DNA of 5,317 nucleotides from Candidatus Eiseniibacteriota bacterium (GCA_005893185.1 VBOS01000385.1:1-5317); one strand, 5' to 3'; shown: positions 1-5,317, counted from the stretch's first letter. The notes: generated from the letters alone by a model not told the origin. Program-made: numbers and translations.

Positions 1-224
1 AACGGCCGGCGATCGTCTTCGCGGTGAGCCCGGCACGGGCCCCGCGCCTGTTCCAGGCGGCGCGCGAGCGCGGGGTTCCCGCGTGGCCGCTGGGCACTGT
101 GAGCGACGCCGCGCGTTTCCGCGCGCGACTCAAGGGCGCCGACTCCGTCACTTGGACGCTGGCTGAGCTGCGCGCCGCAGCAGGCGGTACGCTCGCTCGA
201 ATGTGGAACGAGGAGCTGGAATGA
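1..224 (+). CDS. purL: Phosphoribosylformylglycinamidine synthase PurL, C-terminal end (5' truncated)
   Basis: The reading frame is open from the window edge (first full codon at 3) to TGA at 222-224, giving 73 visible residues. They read as the last beta-alpha unit of the ATP-binding AIR-synthase C-terminal domain: a hydrophobic strand (PAIVFAVSP), a helix (RLFQAARERGVPAWPLGTV), then a final helix with the ending LAELRAAAGGTLARMW, close to the usual PurL ending (LxEL...GxLxR). PurL converts FGAR, ATP and ammonia to FGAM in the cytoplasm. The following gene is a separate PurQ, so this is likely a PurL lacking its own glutaminase domain, as in Bacillus, rather than the fused E. coli type. The catalytic parts lie outside the window. 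The identity rests on the C-terminal pattern plus the purQ neighbour. Its stop overlaps the purQ start by four bases (ATGA). Confidence 0.85.
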   Translation, partial: RPAIVFAVSPARAPRLFQAARERGVPAWPLGTVSDAARFRARLKGADSVTWTLAELRAAAGGTLARMWNEELE

Positions 225-1033
225 GCGGTGGGCGCGGCACGAGCGCGGCGCGCGTGGCGGTGGTGCAGCTCCCGGGCGTGAACTGCGAGGCCGAGACCGC
301 GCGCGCGCTCGAGCGCGTCGGGCTCGACGCCGAGGTCTTTCGCTGGACGCGGCCGGTCGCCGAGCTTTCCCGCTACCAGGGCTATGTGCTGCCCGGCGGC
401 TTCTCGTATCAGGACCGCGTGCGGGCGGGCGCGCTGGCTGCGAAGGATCCGCTGATCGCGGAGCTGGGAGCGGCTGCGGAGCGAGGCAAGCCGATCCTCG
501 GCATCTGCAACGGCGCCCAGGTGCTGGTCGAGTCCGGATTGGTGCCGGGGGGCGACGTGGTCGAGATCGGGCTGGCGCGCAACCGCATGCCGGACCGAAC
601 GGGCTACTACGCGCGCTGGGTGCATGTGCGAGTCGAGCGCTCACGCTGCGTTTTCACCTCCACGCTCGAGCCGGGCACGGTGGTGCCGCTTCCGGTCGCG
701 CACGGCGAGGGGCGCTTCACCGCGCGTGATCCGGAGCGGATTCCGGCCCTTGTGCGCGCGGGTCAGACTCCGTTGCGCTACGCAACGGTACGCGGCGCGG
801 TCGCACGCGACTTCCCCGCGAACCCGAACGGCTCCGAAGCGGCGGTGGCCGCCGTGTGCAACGCCGCCGGCAACGTGCTGGCGCTCATGCCCCATCCCGA
901 GCGCGCACAGGACGCGGGCGCCGTATCACGCTCGGTGGGGGGCGCATGGGGCGAGCGCAGCCAGAACGCCCACGCAGCCGGCCCGGGGCTGTTCCTCTTC
1001 GAAGCGCTCGCCCGGCACATCTTGGAGGCATGA
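221..1033 (+). CDS. purQ: Phosphoribosylformylglycinamidine synthase, glutaminase subunit PurQ
   Basis: A 270-residue class I (triad) glutamine amidotransferase that hydrolyses glutamine and channels ammonia to PurL for FGAM formation. Visible landmarks: N-terminal strand RVAVVQLPGVNC (11-22), the PurQ signature GGFSYQDRVRAG (59-70), nucleophile elbow GICNGAQVL with Cys96, HGEGR (161-165), NPNGS (201-205), and the other catalytic residues in MPHPE (His225, Glu227). The start at 221 is preferred over an in-frame ATG at 203 because it forms the ATGA overlap with purL and has AGGAG at 211-215, five bases upstream. It is longer than the roughly 227-residue Bacillus PurQ. Much of the excess is an Ala/Gly/Ser-rich segment (about 229-256) between the catalytic PHPE and the last helix. 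The catalytic residues are intact, so the protein should be active. The stop overlaps the next gene. Confidence 0.95.
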   Translation: MSGGRGTSAARVAVVQLPGVNCEAETARALERVGLDAEVFRWTRPVAELSRYQGYVLPGGFSYQDRVRAGALAAKDPLIAELGAAAERGKPILGICNGAQVLVESGLVPGGDVVEIGLARNRMPDRTGYYARWVHVRVERSRCVFTSTLEPGTVVPLPVAHGEGRFTARDPERIPALVRAGQTPLRYATVRGAVARDFPANPNGSEAAVAAVCNAAGNVLALMPHPERAQDAGAVSRSVGGAWGERSQNAHAAGPGLFLFEALARHILEA

Positions 1034-1035
1034 TG
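1024..1035 (+). promoter_or_regulatory. Shine-Dalgarno and double ATG at the purQ/unknown-gene junction
   Basis: GGAGG at 1024-1028 lies inside the last purQ codons. It is followed by two adjacent in-frame ATGs, at 1030 and 1033. The first gives the ATGA overlap seen at the other junctions but is only one base from GGAGG. The second, four bases away, is better spaced and would remove one methionine. A third in-frame ATG at 1051 has no comparable ribosome binding site. The true start is therefore 1030 or 1033. Confidence 0.6.
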
Positions 1036-1725
1036 GCGGGCCGCGAGCGGATGCGCGTCGCGCAGGCGTGGATCGAGCCCCTGGCCGACGATCCGGAGGC
1101 GATCTCGGCGCTGGCTGTGGCCCGCGAGCGGCTCCCCGCGGGGCGGGCGCTCGAAGGGCTGAGGCGCATGCGGATCTTCGAGCTCTCGGGCGCGCTTCCG
1201 GAGCGCGCTTCACTCGGGGAGCTGCTCCATCGCTCGATCCAGTTCTACAATCCCGCGAAGGAGCGCTGCACGCTTCGGCTCGATCCGCTCGAGGCCGCGC
1301 CGCTCGCGGCGGACGAGATCGGCGTTCTGGTGCTGGAGCGTGGCGGCGAGCGCCGGGCGGCAGCGGAGCGCTGGTGGAGACACGAGACCGGAGAGTCCGC
1401 CGAGATCCGCGAGGGCATCGCCTGGGTCATGCGGCTCGGGAACCGGTCGCAGGCGGAGCGGGCCGCCGAGGACCTCACGATCCTGCGCGGCCGCGAGCAC
1501 GGCTTGCTCTGCAACCCGCACTGGCAGCAAGCTCGCATCGCGGCCTTAGAGATTCCGCTCCCGTGGATCGCGGGCGAGGAACCGGCGCGGGGGCGTGGGC
1601 GCTCCCGGTCGGCGACGCCGGACAGGCCGGCGCGATCGCGGTCGGCGGCGCAGATGAAGGGCCGGACGGATTCGCGCCGCCGCACGCCCGCGAAGAAGCG
1701 GAGCGCCCGGAGGAGACAGGCATGA
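1030..1725 (+). CDS. Unrecognised protein encoded between purQ and purF, with basic C-terminal tail
   Basis: 231 residues if the first ATG is used. I cannot assign a family. Residues 1-180 look like a soluble globular domain with no signal peptide or membrane segment: a charged helical start, a strand (MRIFELSG, 47-54), a helix and FYNPAKERC (72-80), a hydrophobic strand (IGVLVLERG, 97-105), a Trp-containing helix (AAERWWRHETG, 111-121), a strand (REGIAWVMRLG, 127-137), then a helix ending in HGLLCNPHWQQARI (157-170). Residues about 186-231 are Arg/Ser/Lys-rich and probably disordered. ATGA overlaps with purQ and purF place it firmly in the purine operon, which suggests an accessory role there. 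The helix followed by LLxNP near 158-163 recalls the end of PurS (LLANP...), the missing FGAM synthase subunit. The protein is far longer than PurS (about 80 residues), so this is only a weak hypothesis. The tail's reading frame is questionable. Confidence 0.75.
   Translation: MMAGRERMRVAQAWIEPLADDPEAISALAVARERLPAGRALEGLRRMRIFELSGALPERASLGELLHRSIQFYNPAKERCTLRLDPLEAAPLAADEIGVLVLERGGERRAAAERWWRHETGESAEIREGIAWVMRLGNRSQAERAAEDLTILRGREHGLLCNPHWQQARIAALEIPLPWIAGEEPARGRGRSRSATPDRPARSRSAAQMKGRTDSRRRTPAKKRSARRRQA
1709..1715 (+). promoter_or_regulatory. Shine-Dalgarno of purF
   Basis: GGAGGAG lies within the last codons of the upstream gene, six bases before the ATG at 1722. It is the strongest ribosome binding site in the window. 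It fixes the purF start although this reading frame is open far upstream, and it allows initiation independently of upstream translation. Confidence 0.75.
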
Positions 1726-3161
1726 ACGGCTGGAGTCCCGACAAGACCTGGCGCGAGGAGTGCGGCGTCTTCGCCGCCTACGGCGTGCCGCGCGCGGCGG
1801 AGATCGTGGGGCTCGGGCTCCACGCCCTCCAGCATCGCGGCCAGGAGTCCACGGGCATCGTCTCATGCGACCCGCTCGGCGAGTTCCACAGCCACAAGGG
1901 TCTGGGGCTGGTCTCCGACGTCTACGACGAGGCCGCGCTCTCGAGGCTCACGGGGACGCTGGCGATCGGCCACAACCGCTACTCCACGACCGGCAGCCTC
2001 ACGCTCGAGAACACCCAGCCGCTGCGGGTCGTCTATCGCGCCGGCGCGCTGGCGCTCGCCCACAACGGGAACCTCGTCAACGCGCGCGAGCTGCGCCGCA
2101 ATCTCGAGGAGGCGGGCTCGATCTTCCAGACCACTCTCGACACCGAGATCCTGCTTCACCTGATGGCGCTGTCGAGCGCATCGAGCCCCGATGCCGCGCT
2201 GGTCGAGGCCGCCCGCCAGGTGCGCGGCGCGTGGTCTCTGGTGCTGCTCGCGCCGGGCAGGGTGATCGCGTTCCGCGACCCGCACGGCTTCCGGCCGCTG
2301 TGCATCGGCCGGCTCGGCGAAGGTTGGGTGGTGGCGAGCGAGACCTGCGCACTGGATCTCGTGGGCGCAGCCGAGCTGCGAGCGGTGGCGCCCGGCGAGC
2401 TGGTGTCCTTCGGGGCCGATGGAATGAAGACCTCGCGCCCGATCGAGGCCGAAACGCCGCTGCGGCAGTGCATCTTCGAGCACATCTACTTCTCGCGGCC
2501 CGACAGCCGCGTGTTCGGCGAGGGCGTGGACCGCGTACGCCGTCGGATCGGCCATCGCCTCGCGCAGGAGCAGCCCGCCGAGGCGGACCTCGTGATCGCG
2601 GTGCCGGACTCCAGCAACTCGATCGCGCTCGGCTACAGCGAGGAGTCGGGCCTCCGCTACGAGCTGGGCTTGATCCGCAACCACTACGTGGGCCGCACCT
2701 TCATCCAGCCGCACCAGGCGGGTCGCGACTCCAGCGTGCGCATCAAGTTCAACCCGGTGCGCGAGGTGCTCGAGGGCCAGCGCGTCGTGGTCGTCGACGA
2801 CTCGATCGTGCGGGGCACGACCAGCAAGAAGCTGGTGCGGCTCATGCGCCGCGCGGGGGCGAAAGAGGTGCATTTCCGCGTGGGCTCGCCGCCCGTGACC
2901 CACCCGTGCTTCTACGGCATCGACACGCCGAGCCGGCGCGAGCTCGTCGGGGCGGTCAAGTCGGTGGAGCAGATCCGTGCCTACCTCGAAGTGGACTCGC
3001 TCGGCTACCTGTCGCTCGAGGGGCTGCTCGCTTGCGAGCGCGAGCCCGCGCACTTCTGCCGGGCCTGCTTCACCGGCAGCTACCCGGTCGCGGTGGATCC
3101 CACGGCCGACAAGCTCGCGATGGAGAAGCTGCGCGCCGTGACCCCGCCGGCCGCACGCTGA
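1722..3161 (+). CDS. purF: Amidophosphoribosyltransferase PurF (Fe-S, propeptide type)
   Basis: A complete 479-residue enzyme for the first committed purine step: PRPP + glutamine + water to 5-phosphoribosylamine, glutamate and pyrophosphate, in the cytoplasm. The N-terminal half is an Ntn-hydrolase glutaminase. Residues 1-13 look like a propeptide ending in REE, so autocleavage would expose Cys14 (ECGVF) as nucleophile. Other family blocks: LQHRGQES (36-43), GHNRYSTTG (83-91), LAHNGNLVN (112-120), SIFQTTLDTE (133-142). The phosphoribosyltransferase half has VPDSSNSIALGY (294-305), GLIRNHYVGRTFIQP (316-330) and the PRPP loop VVVVDDSIVRGTTS (355-368). Cys250, Cys396, Cys446 and Cys449 match the four 4Fe-4S ligands of Bacillus subtilis PurF, so an oxygen-sensitive cluster is expected. 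Length matches the family. The start is set by the ATGA overlap at 1722-1725 and the SD. It is the last gene before a likely transcription-unit boundary. Confidence 0.97.
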   Translation: MNGWSPDKTWREECGVFAAYGVPRAAEIVGLGLHALQHRGQESTGIVSCDPLGEFHSHKGLGLVSDVYDEAALSRLTGTLAIGHNRYSTTGSLTLENTQPLRVVYRAGALALAHNGNLVNARELRRNLEEAGSIFQTTLDTEILLHLMALSSASSPDAALVEAARQVRGAWSLVLLAPGRVIAFRDPHGFRPLCIGRLGEGWVVASETCALDLVGAAELRAVAPGELVSFGADGMKTSRPIEAETPLRQCIFEHIYFSRPDSRVFGEGVDRVRRRIGHRLAQEQPAEADLVIAVPDSSNSIALGYSEESGLRYELGLIRNHYVGRTFIQPHQAGRDSSVRIKFNPVREVLEGQRVVVVDDSIVRGTTSKKLVRLMRRAGAKEVHFRVGSPPVTHPCFYGIDTPSRRELVGAVKSVEQIRAYLEVDSLGYLSLEGLLACEREPAHFCRACFTGSYPVAVDPTADKLAMEKLRAVTPPAAR

Positions 3162-3190
3162 GCGCAGAGCTGCCGCCAGGCGCTGGCCGA

Positions 3191-3225
3191 CGCCTGCCCG
3201 GGCGCCGGCGCGCACCCGGGAGGCG
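3191..3225 (+). terminator. GC-rich stem-loop after purF (no U-tract)
   Basis: CGCCTGCCCGGG (3191-3202) pairs with CCCGGGAGGCG (3215-3225): 11 pairs with one bulged G (3196) and a 12-base loop. It starts 30 bases after the purF stop, where an end to the purine transcript would be expected. No T-run follows, so it is not a canonical intrinsic terminator. It could be a U-less terminator or an mRNA 3'-end stabiliser. A competing smaller stem, CAGGCG (3177-3182) with CGCCTG (3191-3196), shares its left arm. GC-rich DNA forms such stems easily. Confidence 0.4.
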
Positions 3226-3233
3226 GCACGGCA

Positions 3234-3264
3234 CGCGAAGCGCGAGGAGTTGACCCGCTTCGCG
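3234..3264. repeat. Perfect 9-bp inverted repeat abutting the lysS -35 box
   Basis: CGCGAAGCG (3234-3242) and CGCTTCGCG (3256-3264) are exact reverse complements separated by 13 bases, with matching arm positions 22 bp apart (about two helical turns). The right arm ends one base before the -35 hexamer of the predicted lysS promoter. It could be an operator for a dimeric regulator or a second stem-loop ending the purF transcript. The sequence alone does not decide. Confidence 0.45.
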
Positions 3265-3265
3265 C

Positions 3266-3294
3266 TTGACGGCGCGCGAGCACGTTCCTACAGT
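3266..3294 (+). promoter_or_regulatory. Predicted sigma70-type promoter of lysS
   Basis: TTGACG (3266-3271; 5 of 6 to TTGACA), a 17-base spacer, and TACAGT (3289-3294; 4 of 6 to TATAAT). Transcription would start near 3300-3302, leaving a leader of about 54 bases before the lysS ATG. An 8-base palindrome TCGATCGA (3294-3301) covers the predicted start. A second TTGACC at 3250-3255 has no -10 at proper distance. Ideal spacing in a long non-coding gap before a new functional group makes this the best promoter in the window. Confidence 0.6.
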
Positions 3295-3354
3295 CGATCG
3301 ATTCCGTCGGCGGACACGCCCTTCCGCCACCCCCGCCGTCCCCGGAGATTCCCC
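3295..3354 (+). other. lysS leader: pyrimidine-rich 5' UTR with SD
   Basis: The predicted untranslated leader is C/T-rich (especially 3320-3343) and carries GGAG at 3344-3347, seven bases before the ATG at 3355. I see no T-box elements, leader peptide or riboswitch-like fold. The low purine content should keep the leader unstructured around the ribosome binding site. Confidence 0.45.
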
Positions 3355-4875
3355 ATGTCGCTGCAGGAACTCATGCGCCAGCGGCGCGAGAAGCTCGCGC
3401 GCTGGCGGGCGGCCGGCGTCGAGCCGTACGCCTACCGCTACGACGTCACCCACCACGCCGGGGAGCTGCTCGCGCGCGGCGAAGCCGTGACAGCGGATCC
3501 GGGCGAGCGGGTGCGGGTCGCGGGCCGCATCATGAGCCTGCGCGGGCACGGCAAGGCGGGCTTCGGCCACCTGCTGGACCGGAGCGGCAGCATCCAGCTC
3601 TACTTCCGCGCCGACCACCTGGGGCCGCAGTTCGCCCGCTACGAGCTGCTGGACGTCGGCGACTGGATCGGGGTGGAGGGCGGTCTCTTCCGCACCCGCA
3701 CAGGCGAGATCACGATCCGGGTGGACGCCTTCGAGCTGCTCGCCAAGTCGCTGCGCCCGCTGCCCGAGAAGTGGCACGGCCTCACCCATCCCGAGACCCG
3801 CTTCCGGCAGCGCTACGCCGACCTGTTCATGAACCTCGAGGTGCGCGAGATCTTCCGCCGCCGCGCCCGGCTGGTCTCCGGCCTCCGCGCGGGGCTCGAG
3901 CGCGCCGGCTTCCTCGAGGTCGAGACGCCCGTGCTGCAGCCGCTTTACGGCGGCGCGTTCGCGCGCCCGTTCGTCACGCGCCACCAGGCGCTCGACATGG
4001 ACCTCTACCTGCGCATCTCGAACGAGCTCTACCTCAAGCGCCTGATCGTGGGCGGGCTCGAGCGGGTCTACGAGTTCTCGCGCGACTTCCGCAACGAGGG
4101 CATGGACCGCACGCACAATCCCGAGTTCACGATGCTCGAGTACTACCAGGCGTTCGCGGACATGCACGACATGATGCGCTTCACCGAAGTGCTGGTCCGA
4201 GATGCTGTGCTGGCGGCCGCCGGGGCGAGCGCGATCGAGTACCAGGGAGCGCGCATCGACTTCGCATCGCCCTGGCCGCGGCTGTCTCTGCCGCAGGCGG
4301 TGAGCGCCAAGATCGGCGAGGACGTGCGCGCGCTCGGCGCGGATGCGCTGCGGAAGCTGGCGCGCGCGCGCGGCATCGAGACGCCGCCGGGCGCAGGTGC
4401 GGGCGCGCTGCTCGACGCCCTGTTCGGCGAGCTGGTCCAGCCGGAGCTCCAAGCGCCGACGTTCGTCACCGACTACCCGGCGGAGACCTCGCCGCTCGCG
4501 CGCGCGAGCCGCACGGATCCCTCCGTCGTCGAGCGCTTCGAGGTGTTCGTGGCCGGGATGGAGATCGCGAACGCGTTCTCGGAGCAGAACGATCCCGAGG
4601 CCCAGGCGAGCGCATTCGAGCAGCAGATGGCGCGGCGGGCGCGCGGCGACGAGGAGGCACAGGTGATGGACCACGACTACGTGCGCGCGCTCGAGTACGG
4701 CATGCCGCCCACCGGCGGCGTCGGCATCGGCATCGACCGCCTCGCGATGCTCGTTTCGGACGCGCGCTCGATTCGCGATGTGCTGCTCTTTCCCCAGCTC
4801 CGCCCCGAGGAGGGTCGCGAGGAGGCGGAAGAGGAAGGCGAAGTGGGCTCGGGGCGGGAAACGGCTCCGCGGTGA
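3355..4875 (+). CDS. lysS: Lysyl-tRNA synthetase, class II
   Basis: A complete 506-residue cytoplasmic enzyme that charges tRNA-Lys with lysine using ATP. After a basic helical start (LMRQRREKLARWRAAGVEPY) comes the OB-fold anticodon-binding domain (about 52-130: RVRVAGRIM, GHLLDRSGSIQLYF). The linker PLPEKWHGLTHPETRFRQRY follows (135-154). The class II catalytic core has motif 1 (GFLEVETPVLQP, 185-196), ARPFVTRHQALDMDLYLRIS (203-222), motif 2 (FRNEGMDRTHNPEFTMLEYY, 245-264), DYPAETSPLAR (373-383), the substrate-site block GMEIANAFSEQNDP (401-414) and motif 3 (GGVGIGIDRLAML, 454-466). The ATG at 3355 has an SD; the upstream in-frame TTG at 3250 lies in promoter DNA. The protein normally ends soon after LFPQLRP. 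Here about 20 acidic residues (EEGREEAEEEGE...) are added. The stop at 4873 overlaps a GTG. Confidence 0.98.
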   Translation: MSLQELMRQRREKLARWRAAGVEPYAYRYDVTHHAGELLARGEAVTADPGERVRVAGRIMSLRGHGKAGFGHLLDRSGSIQLYFRADHLGPQFARYELLDVGDWIGVEGGLFRTRTGEITIRVDAFELLAKSLRPLPEKWHGLTHPETRFRQRYADLFMNLEVREIFRRRARLVSGLRAGLERAGFLEVETPVLQPLYGGAFARPFVTRHQALDMDLYLRISNELYLKRLIVGGLERVYEFSRDFRNEGMDRTHNPEFTMLEYYQAFADMHDMMRFTEVLVRDAVLAAAGASAIEYQGARIDFASPWPRLSLPQAVSAKIGEDVRALGADALRKLARARGIETPPGAGAGALLDALFGELVQPELQAPTFVTDYPAETSPLARASRTDPSVVERFEVFVAGMEIANAFSEQNDPEAQASAFEQQMARRARGDEEAQVMDHDYVRALEYGMPPTGGVGIGIDRLAMLVSDARSIRDVLLFPQLRPEEGREEAEEEGEVGSGRETAPR

Positions 4876-4987
4876 ACCGGCTCGCGTTCGCCGCGACCGG
4901 GCGCCAGGCGGCTCCACTGTGAACCTCTCGCTGTGGATCGCCGCCCGCTACCTGCGCACGCGGCGCCAGAGCGGCTTCATCTCGCTG
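4862..4987 (+). repeat. Imperfect short direct repeats across the lysS/lolC junction
   Basis: Three repeat pairs lie in 126 bases. Pair one: CGGCTCCGCGGTGAACC (4862-4878) and CGGCTCCACTGTGAACC (4909-4925), 15 of 17 identical, 47 bases apart. Pair two: GGCGCCAGGCGGCTCCA (4900-4916) and GGCGCCAGAGCGGCTTCA (4962-4979), one extra base and one mismatch. Pair three: TCTCGCTG (4926-4933 and 4980-4987). The first pair places the lysS stop (GTGA) and the permease start (GTGA) in equivalent contexts. This pattern suggests local tandem duplication followed by decay. Confidence 0.5.
4872..4922 (+). other. Candidate 16-codon minicistron bridging lysS and lolC
   Basis: A GTG at 4872 overlaps the lysS stop (GTGA), and the frame reads VNRLAFAATGRQAAPL before a TGA at 4920-4922 that overlaps the GTG start of the permease gene (GTGA again). 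It could carry terminating ribosomes from lysS into the next gene. Its peptide resembles the permease N-terminus (VN...LWIAA...TRRQ), so it may instead be a decayed duplicate. There is no clear ribosome binding site (only GCGGGAAACGG upstream). It is too short to judge from composition. Confidence 0.2.
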
Positions 4988-5317
4988 CTGACCGGGTTCT
5001 CGGTGGGCGGCGTGGCGCTGGGCGTGACCGCGCTCTTCACGGTGCTCGCGGTCATGAACGGGTTCGAGAACGAGATCCAGAGCCGGATCGCCGGAACCGA
5101 CGCGCACGTCGTGTTGCTGGGGGAGACCGCCTCCGGGATCGAGCGGCCAGAGGAGCTGGTGCCGCGCGTGGCGGCCGTGCCCGGAGTCCTGGGGGTTGCG
5201 GCCTTCACCTACGTCAAGGCCATGGTGTTCCGCGAAGGGCTCACCGAGGGCCTGGTCGTGAAGGGCGTGGACCTGCGCGCCGAGCGAGGCGTCACCACCG
5301 TCGGGCGCAACATCACG
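4919..5317 (+). CDS. lolC: Lipoprotein-releasing ABC transporter permease, LolC/LolE family (3' truncated)
   Basis: 133 codons are visible and the frame is open to the window end. Opening blocks typical of the family: a cytoplasmic start LWIAARYLRTRRQSGF (5-20), a long first membrane segment (about 21-46, ISLLTGFSVGGVALGVTALF then TVLAVM), and the conserved NGFENEIQSRIAGTDAHV (47-64) leading into the periplasmic domain. LolC/E with the ATPase LolD extracts outer-membrane lipoproteins from the inner membrane and hands them to LolA. The sequence cannot separate LolC from LolE or a single LolC/E-type homodimer, so the symbol is provisional. GTG at 4919 is chosen because it gives the family's short pre-membrane segment; a weak SD AGGCGG (4906-4911) lies seven bases upstream. 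The 43-base gap after lysS has no terminator, so the two genes are probably cotranscribed. Other MacB-type permeases are less likely. Confidence 0.9.
   Translation, partial: MNLSLWIAARYLRTRRQSGFISLLTGFSVGGVALGVTALFTVLAVMNGFENEIQSRIAGTDAHVVLLGETASGIERPEELVPRVAAVPGVLGVAAFTYVKAMVFREGLTEGLVVKGVDLRAERGVTTVGRNIT

Noticed and set aside
203..220. Upstream ATG for purQ at 203
   Set aside because: It has no good SD and lacks the ATGA overlap. The start at 221 has both and gives the expected N-terminus.
624..1721. Long in-frame upstream extension of purF
   Set aside because: The frame is open but Arg/Ala-rich over purQ and has no family similarity. PurF needs a short propeptide before Cys14, and the SD and ATG at 1709-1724 are strong. 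Only the 1590-1721 part is kept, as a frame-change question.
1863..3215. 450-residue open frame on the - strand
   Set aside because: It lies antisense to purF, whose full set of motifs is intact on the + strand. Long antisense frames are expected in very GC-rich genes, and the peptide (rich in Arg, Ala, His, Val) matches nothing I know.
3250..3255. TTGACC as an alternative -35 box
   Set aside because: At 16-18 base spacing it faces only GC (around 3272-3279), with no -10-like hexamer.
3250..3354. TTG start giving a 35-residue N-terminal extension of LysS
   Set aside because: This TTG is part of a -35-like box, lies upstream of the predicted promoter start, and the extension is Arg-rich with no family match. 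The ATG at 3355 has an SD.
3295..3354. T-box or lysine riboswitch upstream of lysS
   Set aside because: The leader is only about 60 bases, C-rich, and shows none of the conserved T-box or lysine-riboswitch elements.
3070..4917. 615-residue open frame on the - strand
   Set aside because: It lies antisense to all of lysS and to the end of purF. lysS is a clear full-length gene, so this is a composition shadow.
1..5317. Mobile element, CRISPR, defence or biosynthetic system
   Set aside because: No transposase, integrase, regular spaced repeats, tRNA or effector-like gene is visible. Apart from one unknown gene, everything is core metabolism, translation and lipoprotein export.

Overview
This is an ordinary housekeeping stretch from a high-GC (roughly 70% by eye) Gram-negative bacterium. 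All genes lie on the + strand. They form the end of a purine-biosynthesis operon (purL end, purQ, an unrecognised gene, purF), then a second transcription unit with lysS and the start of a LolC/LolE-type permease gene. The Lol permease implies an outer membrane. lysS directly followed by a lolC/E gene is an arrangement I associate with deltaproteobacterial lineages (Myxococcota, Desulfobacterota and relatives). The Bacillus-type PurF (short propeptide, Fe-S ligand cysteines) and a stand-alone PurQ fit that but do not fix the taxon.

Layout: 1-224 is the C-terminus of PurL. 221-1033 is PurQ, the glutaminase partner of PurL. 1030-1725 is a 231-residue protein I do not recognise, ending in a strongly basic tail. 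1722-3161 is a complete PurF. All three junctions are 4-base ATGA stop/start overlaps, so the genes are probably translationally coupled on one mRNA. PurF makes phosphoribosylamine, the first committed purine intermediate. PurL and PurQ carry out the later FGAR-to-FGAM amidation. PurS, the third subunit expected with a small PurL, is not visible in the window.

3162-3354 is a 193-base non-coding gap. It contains two GC-rich stem-loops without U-tracts, a good sigma70-type promoter (TTGACG, 17 bases, TACAGT) and a pyrimidine-rich leader to lysS. lysS (3355-4875) encodes a complete class II lysyl-tRNA synthetase with an extra acidic tail. A 43-base gap follows, and the lolC/E-like gene starts at a GTG at 4919 and runs off the window.

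No mobile element, CRISPR array, RNA gene or defence system is visible. The points worth a second look are the unknown gene locked between purQ and purF and a possible frame change in its tail, a 9-bp inverted repeat abutting the lysS promoter, and imperfect direct repeats at the lysS/lolC junction. Those repeats make the gap look like a decayed copy of the permease start, with a 16-codon minicistron that has GTGA overlaps at both ends.
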